From: Gnetum montanum | Taxonomy: Eukaryota; Streptophyta; Gnetopsida; Gnetales; Gnetaceae | Reading direction: 5' to 3' | DNA: 64,000 nucleotides | Assembly: GCA_015680685.1 (NCBI GenBank) | Contig: MNCI01003851.1 | Span: 19,120 to 83,119, forward strand | In this document: positions 11,497 through 22,574 of the stretch, piece by piece | Position numbering within the stretch: position 1 is the stretch's first letter | How the letters are laid out: each line of letters starts with the position of its first letter | Notes under the pieces: model-generated | Told to the model about the DNA's origin: nothing | What the model saw: only the letters and a program-made list of their open reading frames with translations | The model's database searches: none | Program-made: the position numbers and the translations under genes

Positions 11497-13440
11497 CTAT
11501 TATGCCTAAACACTATTAGACATATCATCTTCCATGAGAATGAAATTTAATTCATGTAATAGATTTTAAATTTCTCAAGCACAAGTAGTATTTTGCTCGC
11601 TATGGTAGACCAAATGTTGATGAAACATATAAATAATCTTGTGATAACAAAAATTATAAGAATATATTGTTTATTATGTTAGCAAAAAAAAAAGTACCCA
11701 CTAGAAGAATAAGCAACATTGTTTTCCCTGCAATTAGAAATACTTTGCAAATGAGCACAAAATGCTATCAGTAAAATTACAATAAATAAAACATGTCAAT
11801 GTATATATGAATTGAAGAAAAGTTATAATCTACCTAAATTAGTTGTATGACTAAACACAGAATCTTGATTTGTCTTCACTTTTGTATGGGTTTGGTTTTA
11901 TGAAGCCTGTAGCATAATGGGATAGGTATCATCATTGTCTTTTAAGGTTAAGGTATTCAAGACACATGAAATTTTGAAACCATTGTTAAAGGCTACTATT
12001 GAAACTAAATTTTTTACATCCAAGAGCCTATGACTAGGAAGGTTTAAAAAATGAAGGGCTTACGATTAATAATAATTGGTTTCATAATTATCGAGGATAA
12101 CTCTAACTATTACTATTAAAAGTGTTTATGTTGTAATTGTTTAGCTTACTTTACTTTATCAATAACACCACAACAGATTATTTCCATGATGAGAAAACTC
12201 ATAGAATTTTTGTGTGTGTGTCATGGAATCAAAAACTATTAAACATGGCCCCATGCCTAGCATGGGCAAGGTTGACATCAACACTTAGCCCCCAAACTTT
12301 AATTTCATGTAAGTGTAAGGGTAGCAAAAATCATGAAATTTTAAGATGATGCAACAGAATTGAAAACATCAAAAAAACATAGACAAATGAGAATTCAAAA
12401 GCAAACTATAGTGATCTAAACATGATTAAAATAACCATATAATGAAAAGAGAACTAGACGTGGGTCACCCAAACCACAACATCTTATTTAATTAAAAACT
12501 AAATATATAATTCATTATATATATATATATATGTGTATGTGTGTGTGTGTGTGTGTGTAAAATAAAAATATAACTAAGATCACATTCCTAATCTTCTTAT
12601 AAGGCAAAAGCCAATAGTATGTGAACTACTTTGAGCACAAGATCCATACTAAAATTAATGAGAAGGATAGACTCACATTAGATTGTGGCTAGTCACAACT
12701 TTCAAATTTTTCCTTGGAAATTTTTTTGACATTGAGAAAAAAAATGAATAAAAAGGGATTATTTGCCCCTTTTTTTTGGGAAAATAGGTTCAAAAGGGAA
12801 AATGGAGGTTAGGCTGAGGATAGCTAACAGATCCCATCACACTCAAGAACTTATTACATTACTAATGAACATGGTCCTCATTCTTTTTTTTAGGATACTT
12901 TGTCCATGGTGTACTTCATTCTTAAGGTAGGAATTCCAACACGATTCTGGCCAATTAGCTACACTGCCAATGAACACGGTCTTTTTGGAAATTTTCCCAT
13001 GGTTCAGTTCAACCCTCATGTATGTGCATTTGATTACAATTTGATGGCATCATAGCAGGTCTCCTAGGTGGCTAAGGGTTCTCAAGTAAAGATAAACACA
13101 CTTCACCCCATGGTTCACAGGGTAGCCATGGATCATCACACTTGAGGGCTAGGGCTTATGAGAGGGAAATGGGATTTTTCAAGGTCACCTAGTGATTATG
13201 GCTAGCCATTCTCCAACATCACCTATCCCACACTCACATGATCATGATGATTAGATGATAAGTTAGAATAAATCTCATGCTCCATAATCCAACATAACTA
13301 AAGAAACTAAAACCTTGAAAAAGACTGAGAAGGATTAAAGCAATATTGAAATATATAGTATAATAGAGATTTATGTAATAGTAATAAGAAATATTATATA
13401 AAGCATTATACTAACATTATTTTCCAATGGTGCCGTGATG
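11497..13440 (-). repeat. Giant gypsy LTR A, inner part
   Basis: Continues LTR A after Ath-1. Positions 11497-12244 align with 24344-25089, and 12244 onward aligns with 26520 onward in LTR B. B has about 1.43 kb between those two points that A lacks. Near 13200-13440 the two copies remain alignable ('gattatggctagccattctc', 'gatgacccaat') but A is longer by several hundred bases. The inner LTR end is not resolved. Confidence 0.65.
12515..12558. repeat. (AT)n(GT)n microsatellite
   Basis: A run of AT dinucleotides passes into a run of GT dinucleotides. The matching part of LTR B has only short AT-rich sequence, so the expansion is specific to copy A. Confidence 0.95.
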
Positions 13441-13810
13441 ACCCAATGCCTAGTAACTCAAAAGAGCATAATGATTACTAAAATCATATGCAAAGAAAAA
13501 ATCAAAACAATATGCCAAGAAAGAAATGATGGAAATGCAAAGAAAATATGCAAATGCCACTATATGAAAATGAAATGCATGGCAAAGAGGAAGAAAGCAT
13601 GCAACTAAGAATCTATCAAGTGTCCACATGGGATACCTGAGTAGAAATTATTCAAATGAAATGCATTAAAATTTCTATGTAACCTACATCGTTGCAAATT
13701 AGTAATTTTTTATACATTAGGGCCAACGATGTCTACAATTTGGAATGGGCCAGACCACATAGGAGAAAACTTAGTTTGAGAGTTGGTCTAACTAGATGCT
13801 CTATCCCTCT
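13441..13810 (-). pseudogene. pol: R1 pol C-terminus (GPF/Y-like end)
   Basis: On the minus strand, just inside the S1 LTR, the peptide KFSPMWSGPFQIVDIVGPNV is the usual C-terminal module after gypsy integrase. R2 has the matching KFSPMWSSP at about 27520. Low-complexity sequence follows toward LTR A. Confidence 0.65.
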
Positions 13811-14126
13811 TGATGAGTCATGAATTTGCTGGCTATGATATTGTAGCCGTGATATTGCAACCATGATATCATAGCAGCTGTGATATCGCATTCGCGATAT
13901 TGCATACGCGATAGCGTAACCTAGCTGTGATATCGCATACGTGATATCACGGCCTACCTCAATTTCTATAAATAAGAGGTGTCTTTCCTTGTTCTAGGAC
14001 TTAGTTCTTAGTTCCTTACCCAAACTCTTGCAGTTTTTCCTTCTTAGAGTTAGAATTATTTCTTAGTGCATGCCCGCAGTGTGGTGATTGTAATTGTACA
14101 ACATCCTTATTTGAGTGTGACGTACT
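13811..14126 (+). repeat. S1: Athila-type LTR, 5' part, cut by the assembly gap
   Basis: Starts TGATGAGTCATGA inside the R1 pol end. U3 contains about eight GATATC-like boxes, then TATAAATA at about 13965. The left part (to about 14060) resembles Ath-1 LTRs ('tataaataagag', 'ccaaactcttgcagttt', 'agagttagaat'), whereas from 'agtgcatgcccgcagtgtg' it follows the Ath-2 LTR. The right end and target duplication are hidden in the gap. Confidence 0.8.
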
Positions 14127-14692
14127 NNNNNNNNNNNNNNNNNNNNNNNNNNNNNNNNNNNNNNNNNNNNNNNNNNNNNNNNNNNNNNNNNNNNNNNNNN
14201 NNNNNNNNNNNNNNNNNNNNNNNNNNNNNNNNNNNNNNNNNNNNNNNNNNNNNNNNNNNNNNNNNNNNNNNNNNNNNNNNNNNNNNNNNNNNNNNNNNNN
14301 NNNNNNNNNNNNNNNNNNNNNNNNNNNNNNNNNNNNNNNNNNNNNNNNNNNNNNNNNNNNNNNNNNNNNNNNNNNNNNNNNNNNNNNNNNNNNNNNNNNN
14401 NNNNNNNNNNNNNNNNNNNNNNNNNNNNNNNNNNNNNNNNNNNNNNNNNNNNNNNNNNNNNNNNNNNNNNNNNNNNNNNNNNNNNNNNNNNNNNNNNNNN
14501 NNNNNNNNNNNNNNNNNNNNNNNNNNNNNNNNNNNNNNNNNNNNNNNNNNNNNNNNNNNNNNNNNNNNNNNNNNNNNNNNNNNNNNNNNNNNNNNNNNNN
14601 NNNNNNNNNNNNNNNNNNNNNNNNNNNNNNNNNNNNNNNNNNNNNNNNNNNNNNNNNNNNNNNNNNNNNNNNNNNNNNNNNNNNNNNNNNNN
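14127..14692. other. Assembly gap (566 N)
   Basis: Unknown bases. The apparent 220-codon frame spanning it is an artefact of the N run. It should contain the rest of the S1 LTR (about 535 bp if it has the Ath-2 LTR length) and possibly part of R1 integrase. Confidence 0.99.
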
Positions 14693-15281
14693 ATAATAGA
14701 CCTTATCTACCCAAACTGCTCATTTTAGCTATTCGTGCTAAGTTTGTGGGTTTTGGGCTATCATTTTCTTAATTCCATCTAATATGATTTTGTTGGAGGA
14801 CTTAGCCAAACCATTACCCTATGGATAATATTTAGTTACTACCTTGATAATGATGTTATGTTCTCTAGCCCAATTTGTAAACTCTATGGAGATGAAGGTA
14901 GGTCCGTTGTCAACTACCAAAGCATATGGATATCCATACCTCAAGATTAGATCATTTTCTAAGAAGCGAATGACATCACAAGATGATGCAATTTTAGATG
15001 CTTTTTCTTATAACCAACATGTGCAATAATCAATGGTTGTTAAGATAAACTTGTGTAGGGTAGTAGACAAAGGATTAATCACTTTGATAAAATCTAAAGC
15101 CCATTGTGCAAATGGTTTAGTTTCTATTATAGGTTATAAAGGGGCTGAAATTTTGGGGTCTTTACCCTTAAATATTTGACATTGAACACAAGTTTTAACC
15201 AAGTTGTGAGTGTCTTTTATCATAGTAGGCCAATAATAACCAACCCTCATAATTTTATAAACTAATGAGCGGTATACTATA
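14693..15281 (-). pseudogene. pol: R1 integrase, part 1
   Basis: The minus-strand translation gives a gypsy integrase core with a DNG-type catalytic segment (ALVVDNGPTFISIEF at about 14930-14885), an IIIKVVTKYYP segment and a CX2C half zinc finger upstream. R2 carries the same protein at 36697-37260. Stops interrupt it, and S2 splits its N-terminal part. Confidence 0.75.
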
Positions 15282-16313
15282 TGATGAGTGGCGAGGTACC
15301 CCTACACTCCACCATACGAATACGAGCGTACACGCGCGATCCAGTCGAACTCCGCAGACTAAATGCCTTAACGCCACAAGAAACACTTGGGGTTAATCTT
15401 TCGTTGTCTTCCCAGGCTTGCTTGTATGTGTCACGGTGTATGGTTAAGCAAGTCTGAGGTATGTGATTTTTTTGGTATTTTCAGCTTATCTTCTATGCTA
15501 TCAGAGGAAAGGGTTGAGAAACTAAGCTAACTCTAACTACTGATCTAGCTTCAGCATCCGTTCCCACTTGCCGGACACACCCTGAACTATGCAACTATGG
15601 CTTACCAAACGGTAATCGTTACTGGGATCACCACACGTAACGCAAGTGCTCGAAGTGGTTGTACTGAGGCCCCTATTTAGCCTATGTGTGATAAGCAGCC
15701 GATTCCTTAGCCAGCCGTACACACCCGTGGGTGCTCGTAACTAAGTCATACTTATCACACGTTCTAGCCTAGCAATGAGCAGCCGATTCCTCAACTAGCC
15801 GTACACATCGGACTACCACTGGGATTACCAAGCGCAGAATCCTGGAATACGCTACTGGGTTACCAAGCAGCCGATGCTCGTAATTGAGTCGTACTCATGC
15901 GTTGCGTCAAGCAGCCGATTCCTTGACTAGCCGTACACGTCCGTAGACGCTCGTAATCAAGTCGTACTTGAACGCACTAGGAAAGCAGTAAATGAAAGCA
16001 ATAAATGAAACCATGTACTGCAAGGTTTATCCAATCAAGTTCGTCTTTATTGCCATACACAACTTGGGTTCAGGTTTACAAGTTGCTTGAATAAAGAGCC
16101 GTTGACTCTAGGACTCCTACTGCGGGCACATGGGGAAAAAATTCTAACTCTGGAGTGATCAATCTGCCAGAGCTTCGCTACACTAGCCAGGATTGGGAAA
16201 TGAAGGGAGTGCCGCCTCTTATTTATAGATATGGTGGCGGGACGCGATATCGCAGGGTAAGACGCGATATCGCGTATGCGATATCGTGGCCCAGTGCAAG
16301 TCACGTCTCATCA
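15282..16313 (-). repeat. S2: solo Athila-type LTR, minus strand, TSD CTATA
   Basis: 1032 bp from TGATGAG to CTCATCA, flanked by CTATA at 15277-15281 and 16314-16318. R2 reads through the same point without an insert ('gatatcctatatgtccttca', about 37254). On the minus strand it has GCGATATCGCG boxes and a TATAAATA at about 16229. It retains many CpG sites and contains an expanded tandem repeat, unlike the other LTRs. Confidence 0.93.
15694..15985. repeat. Tandem repeat inside S2
   Basis: The unit AGCAGCCGATTCCT(T/C)... recurs at 15694, 15778, 15866 (shortened) and 15910, each followed by a CCGTACAC and/or GCTCGTAA(T/C)(T/C)(A/G)AGTC block. The period is about 84-88 bp with one short unit. 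Other LTRs in the window have a single equivalent block, so this is an expansion specific to S2. Confidence 0.85.
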
Positions 16314-16318
16314 CTATA

Positions 16319-17150
16319 TGTCCTTCCTCATGAAGCTATTTCGAAGCATTGTTAACCTATTATTAGTCTAAGCACTTAAGGTATATCCCTTGGAATTTCT
16401 TTCTAAATAGTTCACCACTTATTAAAGCGAATTTCAAAAATTTTGATATTAAAAGCTTTCTCTTATATCTATGTAAATCTAAGGAACAACGATGGAAGGT
16501 TAAATAAAATTTGATATCACCATACCATGGATCATACAATCGATTGGGAGAAAATGGGATATAATTTTTCTCATCAATGGATAATATGTGAAAAGGAATT
16601 AATTCTTTATCTTCGAGTGCATCACAACTTTTTGAAGTTGAGGCTTTGGCAATTAGCTTGGCAAGGCCAGTCCCTCTAACTAACTTGGCTACCTTCCATT
16701 GAATATCATATTCTTGCAACTTCATAACCCATTTACCACATTATTTGATAGGATCTTGTAATTTAGCTAAAGCAATGGTGGTTGGGTCAAGGACAATGAC
16801 AAATACTTTTGTGTTTAACAAGTAGTAGTGGAATTTCTTCAAGGATTTTATTACAGCATACGATTGCTTCTCTATGGGTGAGTATCTTAATTCTGCATCC
16901 TTTAAAGATGTAGACATGAAAGCTATGGATCTCTCACCTTGATCATTTATGTCTTGGGTTAAGATAGTAGTAGCAATAACATCACTAGAAAAAGCATATA
17001 AGTGGAAGTCATTTTCATTCCAAGGAGAAGCCAGGATAGGGACATCTATAATGGCCTCTTTGATAGCAAGGAAAGCATTCTTTCTTTCTTCTATCTAGTG
17101 CATATTACTATCTTTTTTAAGCATCTCATTCAATGATCTAACTAATTCAA
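16319..17150 (-). pseudogene. pol: R1 RNase H (RT-linked) and connection to integrase
   Basis: The minus-strand frame contains the RT-linked RNase H pattern: LASPWNENDFHLYAFSSD, then a segment ending SPIEKQSYAVIKSLKKF at about 16890-16840, then the conserved KLQEYDIQWK at about 16725. A clean frame covers 16725-16363. It is in the same reading frame as the RT once S3 is subtracted. Scattered stops are present. Confidence 0.8.
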
Positions 17151-17934
17151 CATAGATGGGGATAAATTGTCTAAAAAATTTGATTTTTCCAAAGAATGCG
17201 CTTAGATCAATTTTGGACAAAGGGTAAGGTGCTTCTAAAATTGCATTCACCTACTCAAGATCAATCACAATCCCCTTAGTCATTATATGACCTAGGAATT
17301 TACCACTTTGAACACCATAGATAGATTTCTTTACATTCAGGGTAATATCGAATCATCTACATCCTATAAAAATGTTCCTCAGGTCTCTAAGGTGCATACC
17401 CCTATCTTTAGAAAAAATAATTAAGTCATCTAAGTAGATAATAATGCACTTTCTAATCAGGCCTTCAAAAGTTTTATCCATAGCTCTTTGAAAGGTAGAG
17501 CCAACATTTATGAGGCCAAAGGGCATTTTAGTAGACTAAAAAGTTCCCCATTTCATTGTGAAAGCTATTTTTTATTGCTCTTTCTTATTTACTAAAATTT
17601 GGTTATATCCTGAATACCCATTTAAAAAGGAATATATTTGAGCTCCATTCACAATTTGCAATAGCTCCTCTATAAGGGGGAGTGAATAATTATAGTTAAT
17701 GTAAGAAGCATTAAGGTTACAGAAATTAATACATAACCTTAATTCACTAGTATGTTTCCTAACAGGTACTAAGTTTGATATCCAACTGGAGTGTCTCACT
17801 GAGTAAATAATTTTGGATTCTAGAAGTTTGTCAATTTCTACTTTCATGAGGGCTTCAATCTTTTGATTTACAGGTCTAAGTTTTTGCCTAAATGGTTTTG
17901 TTTCTGGCCTAAGGGAAATTATATGTGTCATCAC
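17151..17934 (-). pseudogene. pol: R1 reverse transcriptase
   Basis: Contains the N-terminal RT motif VNQKIEALMKVEIDKLLES, then LRLCINFCNLN (family: R.C.D(Y/F)R.LN), then the catalytic block IIIYLDDLIIFSKD at about 17450-17405 with both aspartates present. A stop follows the KKEQ segment at about 17571. Few lesions are seen, so this copy decayed relatively late. Confidence 0.87.
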
Positions 17935-18078
17935 TAATGGATTGAAAGTTTTAAGATCTTCATAAGTCCAAGCTAGAACATCATTAAACTCGTGTAGTAA
18001 TTCAACTAGGCTTTGTCTTTCATCTAAATGTAAACAAACTCCTATTTTAATAGGATATTGATTTCCTTTCTTTTGAAT

Positions 18079-18396
18079 CTAGATTGTTTCAGTCTTAGCT
18101 AACATTTTCCAATTAGTAGTTTTGGACAAGTCTATGGTCTTGGTATGCAAGTCATCAAATAATGCTTCCCTAACTACCTTAAGAGATATTTTGTTTAAAG
18201 ATACCATGTATTTTGATATATCTCTTTGATCACTAAATTCTCCTTTAGAAAATAGAAATTTACAAACATGGTCATCATCATCAAACACTTGAAAATAAAA
18301 CACATTATCAGGGATAGAATAGGATCTCACCTTTTCAATTATAATTTCTAAATCCCAAGCATTGTGTTTGAATGGAACATCCAAAGTGGTCGCCAT
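18079..18396 (-). pseudogene. pol: R1 linker between extra RNase H and RT
   Basis: A 105-codon open stretch begins at the end of the extra RNase H (...MATTLDVPF) and continues through an acidic segment (YFQVFDDDDHVCKF). No known domain is recognised. R2 has a diverged equivalent between 39317 and about 38900. Confidence 0.6.
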
Positions 18397-19640
18397 TTGG
18401 GCTAGCGCATCAGGAATGTAATTTTCCTCTCTAGGTACATGTTCAATGGTTACATGTTAAAACTCTTTAAACAATTCAAGAATGTAAGCTTTATATGCTT
18501 TCATGGTGACATATTTATTGTCAAAAGTTCCATTGACTTGGTTTACTATTAGTTGGGAATCACTATAGATTTTAAGCTTGGACAAGTCATAATATTGAGC
18601 TAATTTGATCCCATGTGATGAGCCGTGATATTACATACGTGATATAGCGTATGCGATATCGTGTCTGCCCCTGTAATATCACATGTATGCGATATCGTAG
18701 CCTACCGCAATGTCTCTAAATAAGAGGTGGATTTTCCTATTTTATTTATCTAGATCTAGACCCTTAGCCAAACTCTTGCAATTTTACCATTCCAGAGTTA
18801 GAATCATTTCTATGTGCCCACAGTAGGAGTCTTAAAGTGAATGAATCTTTATTTGAGCAAATTGTACCTAAGAACACATTTGTATACGGCAATAAAGATG
18901 AACTTTTTGATAAGCCTTGCAACATGTGGACTAAGCTAAATAGGAATTAATTAGTGTTAAATGTTTAAATGCTTTCTTAGATAACTAATCTCTTTCACCC
19001 CTTGATTCTCCTAGTTCAGTGCATTCAGTACGACCACTTCGAACATGTGTGTAACGCTTGGTAACCCGGTAATGAGTAGCGTTTGGTAATCCTAGTAGTG
19101 TTGCACTGGTTCAGGGTGTGTACAGAAAGTGGGAACGGATACTGATGCTAGGGAAAGTAGAACTTAGTTAGTGAATAGTTAAGGAAATTTAGTCACTTAG
19201 TTCTCTTCACCTTCCCCCATTAGCATAGGACATTAAAAAGATAAAAGAGAAAAAAATCATATACCTCAAGCTTACTTAACCATACAACCGTGACAATACA
19301 AGTAAGTTTGGGAAGACAACGATTGATTAACCTTAAGTGTTCCATTAAGGCACGTAAGCACTTAGTCCTTGGAGTTCGACCAGATCGTGCATGAGACACT
19401 CGTATTCTTATGGTTGAGTGTAGGGGTACCTCGCCACTCATCACCATGTATGAGTGCTTTGTATTCAACCATGTTGTTAGTTATAGGTTGCGATAAATTA
19501 ATGGCTTTAAGGATTGGAGCTTCACCAGGAGGTATAAGCATTATTTGTGCTTCACATCCTTTCTTGGAAGAGGCACCATACACTCTTAGTATCCAAGTGT
19601 TTAACTTCATGAAATTAGAAAAATCAATCCTTTTGTCAAG
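18397..19640 (-). pseudogene. pol: R1 extra RNase H (RVT_3/plant RNase HI type), split by S3
   Basis: Minus-strand motifs in order: VYGASSKKG (family DGAS; first catalytic Asp now Tyr), NNMVEYKALIHG (catalytic Glu), then, beyond S3, KIYSDSQLIVNQVNG (catalytic Asp in SDSQ) and a PREENYIPDAL-like helix. This is the extra RNase H known from Tat-clade plant gypsy elements. Here it lies between protease and RT. The S3 insertion plus duplication (833 bp) interrupts it; subtracting that length brings both halves into one frame. Confidence 0.85.
18616..19443 (+). repeat. S3: solo Athila-type LTR, TSD CCATG
   Basis: 828 bp from TGATGAG to ACTCATCA, flanked by CCATG at 18611-18615 and 19444-19448. R2 has the empty site ('gattccatgtataagtgctt', about 39560). 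U3 has several GATATC-type boxes, TATA-like 'ctctaaataag' at about 18712 and AATAAA at about 18891. Closest to Ath-1 LTRs. Confidence 0.93.
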
Positions 19641-19673
19641 GTAACAATGATCATCATCAAAATTCAGTTCATT

Positions 19674-20520
19674 TTATAATATTTCATTGGTTAGAACTTC
19701 ACTTACATCCTTATCATTTCCTAATGGTGGTGGATCACCGAAAAGAAAAGTTCTTTCACCATGTTGGTGGTATGGAGAAGTATCTTCATACACCTTTTCA
19801 CATTCCCTAAAAGCTTGATAATATTGGGTAGCATACGTGTACATAAAAGGGTTTATGCTTAGGGTTTCACCCACATTGTCATTCATCAAATATTTACCAA
19901 GCCCTAGCTCAATCACTCCAACAAAGGGGTTGGTGTTTTGATTTCCTAGAGGTTTACTTTGTTGATCTAAGGTTGTTACCACTTGTTTGTAGAAAGGTTC
20001 TCTTGGTATGGTAATGTATTTAGATGTTCCCTTGATCAGGATTAATAGTTTTGAGAAATCCGACCTAAAGAAGCCCCCAAAATTGGCTCCAAAAGTCCTA
20101 GAGAAGAGCACACCATAGGTGGGCAACATGTCAACTACTAGGATAGACTTGTTTGTGGTATCATTTATGCTCCTAAAGCCTTACATACCTCAAGAGGCAT
20201 GACACTAATAGTTGCTCCAGAATCCATCAAAGAATTGTGAACATTCTTCCATAAAATGATCAAGGTTGTTAGGAAAGGGGGTTGATCTTTCTTGTTTAAC
20301 ATAGAATTGTTCATGTTCTGTATTGATAGCATGTTAGGACTTTCAGGAAAGTAAACTTTCCTTTCAGGGATTAGGGATTCTTTTTCAGTCACAGGCATGT
20401 GAACTATGTTTTGAATAACCTCTTTCATTTCATTAAAGTGTAAAGGGTCATACATTGAAATGTTAGCTTTGATTTTCTTCAAATCCTCAACTAGATTGTA
20501 AGTCTTAGGTACATCCTTGG
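19674..20520 (-). pseudogene. pro: R1 aspartic protease region
   Basis: The active-site motif SLMDSGATISVMPL is intact at about 20235-20190. The frame then shifts by one near 20160 and continues as IND.TNKSILVVDMLPTYG..LFSR, the C-terminal protease block. A 151-codon stretch (20129-19674) follows into the extra RNase H. R2 has the same region with the DSG destroyed. Confidence 0.85.
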
Positions 20521-20539
20521 CTTCTAGTTGAGGTGGGGC

Positions 20540-21994
20540 TCTCTAGGTAGAGAAAGGGAGTTTGCTTGTAGTGGGACATTTACTTGTGATGACCCAATTT
20601 GGTTGTTTACATTATTTTAACTAGGAACTCTCCTGTTTGGGGATGTATAAAGATCCCTAGTTTGCTGTTGTGTAGTATTCATAATGTCACTAAGTTTATG
20701 GTAGCAAGTGTTGTGTGGGTTAGGGTTACTTACCATGACTTGCTCGAATGGAGACATTTCTTCATTCTTAGTTTCATGGGGTATATTAAGGACCATAACA
20801 AGGGGCTTCTCATTTTGTTAACCTTAGGTATGATCACCATATAATGCCAAGAATTGAGGACAAGTCTTCTCAGAATGTTGCCTCATGTTATGAAGGTGGA
20901 AATAATCATCATTGGCTAATGAACTTGGCTTCTCTTATTGTATAGGATCCTTGTTTTTGTTTCTCTTTAATTCAACTACTTCATTGGAAAGTTTTTGAAG
21001 CAAAGTTAATATTTGGATCATTTGATCTTGAGCTTGAGTCATGGATTCAATAGGATTAGATACCTTGTTTGGGTTTATGATGGATTGAATTAAGACTTTT
21101 GATTGATCATCATTCAAACCAGTGTTAGATGGTAGGAATGAAGAAGATGTGGGACCTTGAAAGTAGTTGTTTGTAGGCTGAGTCATTTGAAGGGGAACAA
21201 GATTTTGGAACATAGTGTTGGCCATTGGGAAAGTTGGTAGAGGTAGAGGGTTAGATTGCATAGGATTACTAATGCTTATCATTCTGAATTGAGTTTGAAT
21301 GTTGTTCATAAGGGTGATTTGTTTTAACTATGGCTTTATCCATTACTCCTTGTATTTTTGTTATGTTTGAATAAGATTTGATGGCATAGGCAAAGAATGT
21401 GTCGATGGTAAAAAGGCAAAAGTTGAGGATGTCATTAGGTTGTGGATGCATCTCACTTGGCACATAGGCTAGCTAGTCAAGGAATCTAAGGTTGTAATCC
21501 CTAACATTTTTCCCAGGTAGCTTTCTTAAGCTGGTGAAGTTGCTAGATGCTATGGCAGGGCTTGTGAATTTGTCAAACGAGGTCAAAAACTTATTTTTAA
21601 ACTCCTTCCATGAGTTAATAGAGGCATTGGGGAGTATCAAAAACCATTGGGTTTCTTTGGTTTTGAAAGTTGTCACAAATACCCTACATGCCATATCATT
21701 TTGGACAATGTTGTGGATGCCTAGTAAGGTTTTAAAACATTATATATGTTGGCAGACATCCCTAATAGGGTTTGTGGTATGAAAAAACAAATTTATATTT
21801 CGAAGTGATTTTGGGATATCATGATAATTAGTGAAGTTGAAGGGGTTGCTGACCAAGGAAGTTGGGGGTTGATTGGCTACTATCCTAGCACAAGTTATCC
21901 TAGAAATAAAACTTAGAAAATGTGAGACTTGTTGTTTTCTTAATGCAAAGAGACACGTGATTGGTTGGTTAGAAGCAGAGGGGAGTTTACTCAT
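20540..21994 (-). pseudogene. gag: R1 gag
   Basis: ATG at 21994 (MSKLPSASNQPITC) opens a frame with few stops. The gag core has WFLILPNASINSWKEFKNKF and FTSLRKLPGKNVRDYNLRF (about 21640-21480), the typical retrotransposon gag pattern. A Met/Gln/Pro-rich stretch follows (21309-20935). A degenerate zinc knuckle (HSEKTC) lies near 20860. The region to about 20540 is a Pro/Glu-containing tail before protease. Confidence 0.8.
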
Positions 21995-22574
21995 AAAACA
22001 AAACTATAAAATATAATTATTAAAATAAAACTATAAAATTCGGTAAAAGAAAAAAAATATTGAAATAATAAATTTTTTATAAAAAAAACTCTAAAATATG
22101 CTATATTTTTTTTAAAAAAAAGATATATACATTTTTTTGAAAAAAAATAAATGTATAAAATTGCAATACTTATAAAATTAAAAGGGAAATAGTAAAATGT
22201 AAAATTTTAGAAAAAAAAATAAATTTAAAATTGCATAATTAAACAAAACTGCCTTACCTATCCTATCCCAGGACTAAGGTAAGGACTGCCAAAACACAAA
22301 TTCAAAAAATGAAGAAGAGAAACGAGGATTTAAAAAAAAAAATGATTCAAACTTTTGAGAACAAAAAATAAGGGGCTCAAAAATTCTTTAAAAAGATTCT
22401 TTAAGGCAATGGTTGAAAATAGAAATTTTAAATAAAACAATTTTGAAATAAGAAAAATAAAATTTTCAACAAATAAAAATAGAATAGGGGTTGGAAAAAG
22501 AAAAAAAATAGATACTTTAAAAAAGGGATAATAAAGGATGAAGAAATGGACCTCCTTTTAGCACCAAAGGGTCT
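21995..22574 (-). other. R1 5' untranslated leader with putative primer site
   Basis: Extremely A/T-rich with poly-A runs and no ORF. On the minus strand, directly inside LTR B, TTTGGTGCTAAAAGGAGG (about 22568-22551) starts near TGG and is the expected location of the primer binding site; I cannot assign its tRNA. Confidence 0.5.

Noticed and set aside
13850-13960. tRNA or structured RNA gene from the GATATC inverted repeats
   Set aside because: Inverted pairs are a by-product of palindromic boxes; no cloverleaf or A/B box arrangement seen.
14066-14728. 220-codon open frame across the N run
   Set aside because: It is open only because N bases cannot encode stops; both real ends are LTR and integrase sequence.
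15694-15985. CRISPR-like repeat array
   Set aside because: Units are contiguous tandem copies without unique spacers, inside a plant LTR.
19369-19644. 91-codon plus-strand frame over S3 end and R1
   Set aside because: Crosses an insertion boundary and is antisense to the R1 extra RNase H.
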